A stretch of DNA of 64,000 bases from Vitis vinifera (lineage: Eukaryota > Streptophyta > Magnoliopsida > Vitales > Vitaceae), in NCBI RefSeq assembly GCF_030704535.1, contig NC_081819.1, positions 13,176,001 through 13,240,000 on the forward strand, read 5' to 3'. The notes beneath the pieces are model-generated. The model was not told where the DNA came from. It was given only the letters and a program-made list of their open reading frames with translations, and made no database searches. Shown piece by piece: positions 57,271 to 64,000 of this stretch. The position numbers were made by a program, and so were the translations under genes. How positions within the stretch are numbered: position 1 is the stretch's first letter; the number at the start of each line of letters is the position of its first letter.

Positions 57271-60200
57271 CACTACAAGGAAAAAGGTATATGGTGACAT
57301 TTATAACGAGTCATCATAAACATAAGGTGTCACTACAACATAGCATCACCTTCTCCACTGACACCATAGAGGGTACCAATTGGTGACGTATTTGGAAGTG
57401 ACACCAAAGTAGATAAATGGTGACCCATTCAGAAGTGACACCATATATTTCTAGTGATGATAGGGTGTCACATTAAATACATCATCTTTGAGTTACGATG
57501 TCACATTAAATGCATCACCTTTGAGTTATGGTATCACATCATTGTAAATTATTGTGGAATATATGATTGGTTTTAGTTGTTGATTTTTGTAATGCTTATG
57601 AATTGATAAGATTAACCTGTTTATATTTTGTCCATAAATATAACAATCATATTATATTTAACTCATTTTTCTGTAATGTTTTTGGAATAACTCATAATAC
57701 ATTGATCATCTAATAATATTTGTATATCAAATGTTCACAAAAGGATAGTACGTCCAACATATCAAACCCATCAAAACTAAAAAAGAAGAGTGAATACATA
57801 CCAAAACATGATTTAGAAATGTTAAAGATCCCAAGATTCATGTATACCTCCATTTCATAAGCATAAAACCGGCTAACCATAAAATGACATAGAAGTCCCA
57901 TCTAAAAATCTAAATTTCTCAGTTGTAATTAAAGTAACGTTTATGTCCTACAACGTATGACATAAGAGTTGCATTTAAAAACCCAAAATCTTGTTGCCTT
58001 CTTCTTTCTTTTTATTCTCCATTTCACCCTCCCAAGAGTGTATACCTGCATTTCAAAATTTAATGAGTTTTAGAGATTTTTATTGAAGAAAATAAACATG
58101 GATCTATGTTATCATAAATGAACAAATCTAAGAATTAATTTTTTTTTTCAAATAGAAACATTATTCAAAGAATAAGCATTACTATACAATACCTATGGAA
58201 AAATTCATGTAGTAGCTAAGGGACTCACCATGCATGGTGATCATGATGCATCAACATGATTCATGATTAGTTGTAGCACAAAAGTAGCCCATTCTCCTCT
58301 AATTTCATCGAATTCTACTTGAGAATATGTTTTTTTTATTACCAAATTGAAATCAAATAAGAAAATAACATTAAAATGCATAACATTTGGAAGTCTAAAA
58401 CTATGTACAATTCATTAAATAAGTAATACCTTTGAAGCAATAATTGTAGGATAAAAAATTATCTCTTTAATGAATCTCATAACAAAGTAGCCACATTCGA
58501 ACCCTCCTTCTTGTCTTGGACACTAATCGATCAATTATAAAATAACATTAGTACTCACATATATAAATGGTGCAAATGCATAAGCTAATGTGTAAAGAAA
58601 AATTTTTGGATGTCACCTGCACTAGTTGCTAAGATGGCTCCCTCTTAGATGTTTTCTTTGCAGATATTCGAAGAGCCCTATGTAAATAAGTTCAATGGGT
58701 ACATTTTTAAAATAGGTAAATGTTATATGTTTTAATATATATATAAATAATAAAAAAAATGTGTTTGAGGTGAATGTATTTTTTTTTATTTAAAAATAAT
58801 ACTATGAAAAATAATAGGAAGAACTTACATGTTTACGATATCCTTTAAGTCCTCACATGGTTTGTGATGCATAGGGTCAAGATAGTGGACTATCATTTTC
58901 CTTGGCTCAAGCACTATCTAAATATAAACCCTTTAAGTCCTCATATCTATTTCTATTAACAAAATATAAAAACTTTCCAAAACTCAACTACTTAAATATA
59001 AAAATAAAATCAAATAAAATATCTAGCTAATTGGATTTTAGAAACTAAATAAACTGTAAATAAACTAAATATAAAAACTAAATAAAATATCTATGCCCAT
59101 GAATTAATTGAAGAGGATAGAAAGACAGAGAGAGAACATGGCTATGGTTATGATTTCCATCTTATCATTTCCTGTCAATACCACATATGCCCATTTTAAG
59201 GTTGGACACTACTTTTGTTGCTGGACTTGGAAAGGGAACTTCAAAATTGAAAACATAAATAAACCCTTATGTAAAAAAAAATAACATTAAAATATAATTG
59301 AGCATTAAAATATTTACTCTCTTTCATCACTTTCATTTGAATATTAATAATCTCTTATTGAGATAGATACTTACAATTTAACAAAATAGAAATTCCTAAT
59401 AATAAAAAATATAAAATTTCTATTTCTATTAACAAAATATAAAAACTTTCCAAAACTCAACTACTTAAATATAAAAATAAAATCAAATAAAATATCTAGA
59501 TAATTGGATTTTAGAAACTAAATAAACTATAAATAAACTAAATATAAAAACTAAATAAAATATCTATGCCCATGAATTAATTGAAGATGATAGAAAGACA
59601 CAGAGAGAACATGGCTATGGTTATGATTTCCATCTTATCATCTCCCGTCAATACCACACATGCCCATTTTAAGGTTGGACACTACTTTTGTTGCTGGACT
59701 TGGAAAGGGAACTTCAAAATTGAAAACATAAATAAACCCTTATGTAAAAAAAAAAAAAAAATAACATTAAAATATAATTGTGCATTAAAATATTTACTCT
59801 CTTTCATCACTTTCATTTGAATATTAATAATCTCTTATTGAGATAGATACTTACAATTTAACAAAATAGAAATTCCTAATAATAAAAAATATAAAAATCT
59901 CTATTTCTATTAACAAAATATAAAAACTTTCCAAAACTCAAATACTTAAATATAAAAACAAAATCAAATAAAATATCTAGCTAATTGGATTTTAGAAACT
60001 AAATAAACTATAAATAAACTAAATATAAAAACTAAATAAAATATCTATGACCATGAATTAATTGAAGAGGATAGAAAGACACAGAGAGAACATGACTATG
60101 GTTATGATTTCCATCTTATCATCTCCCGTCAATACCACACATGCCTTCCCGGATTGGTCCTTTTGGGGTTGGATACTCTCAACGAAATTCTATATCTCAT

Positions 60201-60978
60201 TCCCACTTAGATACAAACAGAAAAATCATTCTTTTTTTTTTCCTCTCTCGTTTTTTAGAAAGGATGAAGATTATGTGATAGTATATCTTAAAAAAATTCT
60301 GTACCTGTCATTCTCACACAAATACATATTAAAAATCATTCATTTTTTCCTGTTTTTCACTTTTTTTTAAGGACTTGATCATGTGTTTGGTTTAGATTAA
60401 AAAAATCAATTAATCTATAGTTTTTTCTTCCATGCTAGAAGATTAAACCTAATTTTTTCTTCCCTACAACTCAAGAAAACACAATTCACAAAAACCATAA
60501 TACAAAGATGTTGAAACAATTAATATAATGGCATTAATAAAAGAAAAAAAATGATAGATCCAAGAGATTTTGGGTTACCTGGGAGTCCACAAAGTGAAGA
60601 ATGTCGGTTTTGAGCGTGTTGACTATGGATGGGTGAGAGAAAAGGTTGAAGAAGATCATGATTTTATATATAGGATTTATATATTGAGATTTTTTGGATT
60701 GTGGGTGAGATATGGAAACAATGAGATTTTTATATAGTATCCATCATTATTTATTCTAAAAGTGGGCTCATTAAGTTATAATACTTAAAAAAATTTATTT
60801 TATATGATGTCACTTCCCAAAAAATGACACTATAAATATAAAATTAATATCATCTAACTACCTCAATTGAAGATTTTTTATATGATGTGTCACTTTTATT
60901 AATTATAAACCCTATGGTGTCATTATTTTAAAAGTGACACCGTAAATAGTGACACCATAAACTATTTTTGTAGTAGTG
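57271..60978. mobile_element. Non-autonomous CACTA (En/Spm) transposon
   Basis: 3708 bp, starting CACTACAAGG and ending GTAGTAGTG, flanked by the 3-bp duplication GCT (57268-57270, 60979-60981). Copy 1 has the uninterrupted CCCAGCTCC, proving the insertion point. Subterminal repeats with the core GTGACACC/GGTGTCAC recur many times within about 250 bp of the left end and 180 bp of the right end, as in CACTA elements that bind TnpA-type proteins. No transposase domain is recognisable inside. Confidence 0.93.
58948..60147. repeat. ~475-bp tandem repeats inside CACTA (2.5 copies)
   Basis: Units start at about 58948, 59420 and 59901 with CTATTTCTATTAACAAAA and share GAAAGACA(C/G)AGAGAGAACATG and TATGGTTATGATTTCCAT. 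The third stops near 60147 where the sequence changes. Copies are highly similar, so the expansion is recent. Short frames in each unit are not convincing genes. Confidence 0.9.
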
Positions 60979-61586
60979 GCTCCTAATTCTGCATATTGAT
61001 GATTCTCCACCACCATCCCCATCTGGTTCATCATGAAACCCAAATCAGATTCCACCACTCCGGTGCCTTGACAATCCACGGGCACTTTGATATTAGAGCA
61101 ACCCACAGTAGTCTCACTCATCAGCCTCGCTTTTCCCTTCTTTGAATCAATCATATTCTGCACAGCTTCATGCTTCTTATCCAATTTATCAATAATTTCC
61201 ATAAGTTGTTCATAGGAAAACTCATCCACTCCGGTCTTGGTTTTGACATTTTTTTCCTGCACCTCTCGCAGCTCAAGGTTAGTCTTCTTCTTGGTTTGGA
61301 GAACATCAGATAAATCCAGTGTCCTCTTTCCGTGGTCTTTCTTCCTCTCCTTCCTATAGTTTTCAATTATACCTTCAACTTCATTGCGATTTTCTGGCCA
61401 AATGTCAGGCTGAGAAGACTCGGTGCCATGGGCATTAGGACCATATAGGATCATGCATGCTTTAACATCACACAGAGTTGACAATGCGTGGATCTTCTTC
61501 TTTAGACCCTTCTGTCTATTTCGGAAAATTCTGTACCGAGATTTTTCATTAACGACCAATTCCATTTTTACCTTGTGACCAACCAT
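60912..61586 (-). CDS. AGL80-like MADS-box protein, copy 2 (C-terminus replaced by CACTA sequence)
   Basis: From ATG 61586 the frame stays open for 224 residues. The MADS domain (KIHALSTLCDVKACMILY) and WPENRNEVEGIIENYRK region are intact; compared with copy 1 there are substitutions plus in-frame losses of 11 residues (MQGLSAEKPFN region) and 1 residue. After YAELGA the reading crosses into the CACTA terminal repeat and adds about 21 foreign residues (TTTKIVYGVTIYGVTFKIMT). About 80 original C-terminal residues are lost. It may still give a DNA-binding protein if transcribed. Leader intron signals (CCCAG/GTACTTT) and the upstream TATA are kept. Confidence 0.75.
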   Translation of the reverse strand: MVGHKVKMELVVNEKSRYRIFRNRQKGLKKKIHALSTLCDVKACMILYGPNAHGTESSQPDIWPENRNEVEGIIENYRKERKKDHGKRTLDLSDVLQTKKKTNLELREVQEKNVKTKTGVDEFSYEQLMEIIDKLDKKHEAVQNMIDSKKGKARLMSETTVGCSNIKVPVDCQGTGVVESDLGFMMNQMGMVVENHQYAELGATTTKIVYGVTIYGVTFKIMTP

Positions 61587-62229
61587 ATTCTTTTCAAAGA
61601 GGAAAAGAAAAAGAAGAAGAAACAATCAAAATTCAATTAGTCGTGGATTCTTCTTTTCTTTTCTTTTCCTTTTTCCTACAAAAAATGATAAGGTAAATAA
61701 CCAGAAGAGAAAATCTCGAGGAGAAAAAGAAAAAGGAGAGAGATGAAGAAAAACGCTGAAGGAAAGGAAAGTACCTGGGAACTTCTTGAGACTGCCTCTG
61801 ATGTCAATGGAAACAAGACACTTTCACTGTGCTATTTATGGAATCTACTAAAAAAATTTCCTGATTATGAATTTGGAAACCTTTTATTACCGTTATCTAA
61901 ATCAAATAAAAACGTTAATATATTCTTTTTTTTTCCTTGTTTTTCCTCTTTAATGGTCAATAATTAGTAATTTTTATGTTAGGAAAGAAATATTTTTTAA
62001 TGTATAGAAATAGTTGCTAAAAATATTTTATGAATGTATAGTTACTAAGTCAAACAAAATAATTAAATTAGAATTTTTTTTAAAAACCCATCCTATTACA
62101 AAGCAAGTAATGTGCAATTTTTTTGAATTGTAGATCTCATAATTACCAATAGTCATTTGAAGAAAATATATTTTTTTAATGTACATTTAGCTATGTTAAG
62201 CTTTAGATTAAGTTTATCATAATTAGAGA

Positions 62230-62566
62230 TTAAGTTTATCAGCTCATGGCAGTTTGCTACAAAGTATGTTGTTGCAGCTCCATGTGTTCATCAAACTATT
62301 TGGTTACGGAACCTTGTAGACGCAAGCATATAGATGTGAGGTATCATATCGTGAAGTTGCAAAGGATGAAACAATTAATCTAATTTACAGTAGGAGTGAA
62401 GACCAAGTTGCTGATATATTCACCAAGTCCCTCAAGTTGGTGTCGTTTCTGAAGCTTAGAAAGATGCTTGGTATGTGCACTTTGGAAGACCTTGTTTGAG
62501 GGAGGATGTTTTGTAGCTTGTATACATTAAACTGAGTGTTAGCAAATATCAATTTAAGGGAGGGAT
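62230..62566 (+). pseudogene. Copia RNase H remnant, copy 2
   Basis: Equivalent of 42060-42422, reading EDQVADIFTKSLKLVSFLKL and ending in the same polypurine tract. It inserted before the segmental duplication. Confidence 0.8.
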
Positions 62567-62869
62567 TGTTGAAAGAGTCAATGTTACTGTTGTGAGTCTA
62601 TTGAGTTGTGTTAGTCTCGAGGTTATTTTGTTTGGTTTGCTGCAGGATGTGGTTGAGTTTGCCTAGTCCATATGAGTTGGTTTTTACATGGTTCATGGTC
62701 TTAGCTAGTAGTTAAAAGTAGTGGACTAGTGGTCTTTATTTTCTTAGCAATTTCTCGTTGATGTGTTGCCTATTTAAAAGGCTTTTTGGTTAACAACATC
62801 ATCAAAAATCCTTTTCTTTTTTACTTTTCACGGTTTGTCCTTGTCCAAGATTTTTCCTTAGTTTGTGAC
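62567..62869 (+). mobile_element. Copia-type LTR, copy 2
   Basis: TGTTGAAAGAGTC to TTTGTGACA, with no differences that I can see from 42423-42725. Confidence 0.6.
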
Positions 62870-63319
62870 ATTCTCGTCAAAATAAGGAATTTTGATTAAG
62901 ATGAGTTGTTTGATCACAAAAATATACCTTTTAGGTTCTTTTTAAAGCTTATATTTAATGTGGTCTTTGTAGTCACGTGAGTACCACATCATTGTTTCAT
63001 AAAAATGAAGTCTTGGTAACTAAGACTTCATTTTTTAACTGAAACCTCAATTGATAATTACGACTTTATTTTTGAATTGACATATTTGAATTGAAGTCTT
63101 AATTATCCGTTGAAACTTCATTTTTTTAATTGAAGTTTTAATTTAAATTTATTTTTATTTATTTTAATAATATTACTCCTATGTAGTAATAAAATGACCA
63201 TTTTAAATATAAGTTTATGGTTATTTATTTATTTTCGTAAAAGGGCTGGCCCAAAACCCCAAAATAAGAGCAGTAATTGCATACTTCGGCTTTATAGCAA
63301 TGAAATTGACGGATATTGT

Positions 63320-63552
63320 AGTTAAAATATGAGAAGAAGACTCCAATACTATTTTTTCTATTTCTCATTGGGCATAAATAGCCATTGTACAAGGTTTTAG
63401 ATCCTATAGTTTAGGACTGATTGACTAATTATAAGGAAACTATAGCTGTTGTGTAAGGAATTCTAGTCTATTTGTACAGCTAGCAGTGGAGACAAATTAG
63501 GACGTGAATGTTGGAGAGCCAACTTGGAGACAATTACTCTTGATTGTCAACA
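63320..63552 (-). repeat. 3' LTR of a Ty1/copia element running off the window
   Basis: 233 bp, minus-strand start TGTTGACAATCAAGAG, one visible difference from the solo LTR at 43176-43408. Left flank ATTGT (63315-63319) matches the duplication seen in copy 1. On its right lies the element's polypurine tract. Confidence 0.88.
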
Positions 63553-63563
63553 CTCCCCCTCAA
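63553..63563 (-). other. Polypurine tract of the copia element
   Basis: The minus strand reads TTGAGGGGGAG directly before the LTR start TGTTGAC. Confidence 0.85.
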
Positions 63564-64000
63564 GTTGGTGTGTAGATGTTGCTCATGCCTAAACATTCGA
63601 GACAACCATTAAATGCTTAACTTGACATAGCTTTGGTCAGCACATCAGCAAGCTGATCTTGAGATCGAACATGAGGAACTTCAATCAATTTTGCTTCCAG
63701 TTTCTCCTTGATAAAATGTCTATCAACCTCAACATGTTTAGTTCGATCATGTTGGACAAGATTATGGGCAATATCACACGCTGCCTTGTTATCACAATAT
63801 AATTTCATAGGGCTGATTTGCTTGATATGTAAATCTTGCATTAGATTTCTAATCCACAACAATTCGCATATTTCCTTAGCCATTCCTCTGTATTAAGCTT
63901 CAGCACTGGATCTAGCAACTACCTCCTGTTTCTTACTTCACCAAGTAACCAAATTTCCTCCCACAAATGTGAAATAGCCAGATGTAGAACGTCTATCTTG
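63564..64000 (-). pseudogene. Ty1/copia RNase H region (partial element)
   Basis: The minus strand reads STSGYFTFVGGNLVTW, KKQEVVARSSAEA, then ICELLWIRNLMQ, KLYCDNKAACDIAHN, HDRTKHVEVDRHFI and QDQLADVLTKAMSS, the conserved copia RNase H order. In-frame stops after VTW, after SSAEA and after AMSS show it is degenerate. It continues beyond 64000. Confidence 0.9.

Larger units (their letters stand above)
47106..63552. repeat. Segmental duplication, copy 2 (expanded)
   Basis: Direct repeat of 37405-43408, enlarged by a Ty3 element (48798-56846) and a CACTA element (57271-60978) and lacking about 1.22 kb at 48598 (copy-1 bases 38935-40158). From about 62324 to 63552 it aligns with copy 1 without any gap at a constant offset of 20144 bases. 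Confidence 0.93.

Noticed and set aside
59581..60370. Short frames beginning MK(M/R)IERHREN inside the CACTA tandem repeats as small genes.
   Set aside because: They repeat because the DNA repeats, end at different points, and have no domain or start context.
1..64000. CRISPR arrays, bacterial operons, defence systems or prophages.
   Set aside because: No regularly spaced short repeats and no prokaryotic genes; introns, plant gene families and plant transposons show a nuclear plant genome.

Overview
This is a stretch of AT-rich plant nuclear DNA, most likely from a woody dicot; grapevine (Vitis) is my best guess. The basis is intron-containing plant genes (a TGD4 lipid-transfer gene, type I MADS-box genes, a PMEI-type inhibitor, a LysM receptor-like gene), many plant transposon families, and very AT-rich spacer. 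The species call is inference. I see no bacterial operon, CRISPR array, rRNA gene or convincing tRNA gene.

Layout. 1-12.4 kb: one intronless gene (1507-2418; Cys-motif protein resembling the DUF740/OCTOPUS-like group), then about 10 kb of AT-rich spacer with MITEs, a long TA microsatellite, a perfect hairpin and local tandem duplications. 12.4-27.3 kb: a five-exon TGD4 gene on the minus strand. Its introns are inflated by two 5'-truncated LINEs with target-site duplications, a LINE 3' fragment and nested MITEs. One intron appears to use a GC donor. 27.3-33.3 kb: spacer with MITEs, a GC-rich patch and an 835-bp foldback element. 33.4-34.0 kb: a secreted invertase/pectin methylesterase inhibitor-like gene. 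34-37.4 kb: MITEs and tandem duplications.

37.4-63.6 kb: a direct segmental duplication carrying an AGL80-like type I MADS-box gene. Copy 1 (37405-43408) is compact, with an intact gene. Copy 2 (47106-63552) is expanded by a decayed 8-kb Ty3/gypsy chromovirus and a 3.7-kb non-autonomous CACTA transposon that splits the MADS gene. Comparing the copies gives the empty sites, so both insertions can be placed to the base. The last 1.2 kb of the two copies is nearly identical while the rest is clearly diverged, which suggests gene conversion. Between the copies lie a LYK4/5-like LysM receptor pseudogene and a foldback element. The window ends inside a minus-strand Ty1/copia element whose 3' LTR matches a solo LTR in copy 1.

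The genes do not form a pathway. TGD4 acts in ER-to-plastid lipid import, the MADS proteins are probably reproductive transcription factors, and the inhibitor acts in the cell wall. The main interest is the history of insertion, duplication and possible conversion around the MADS genes.
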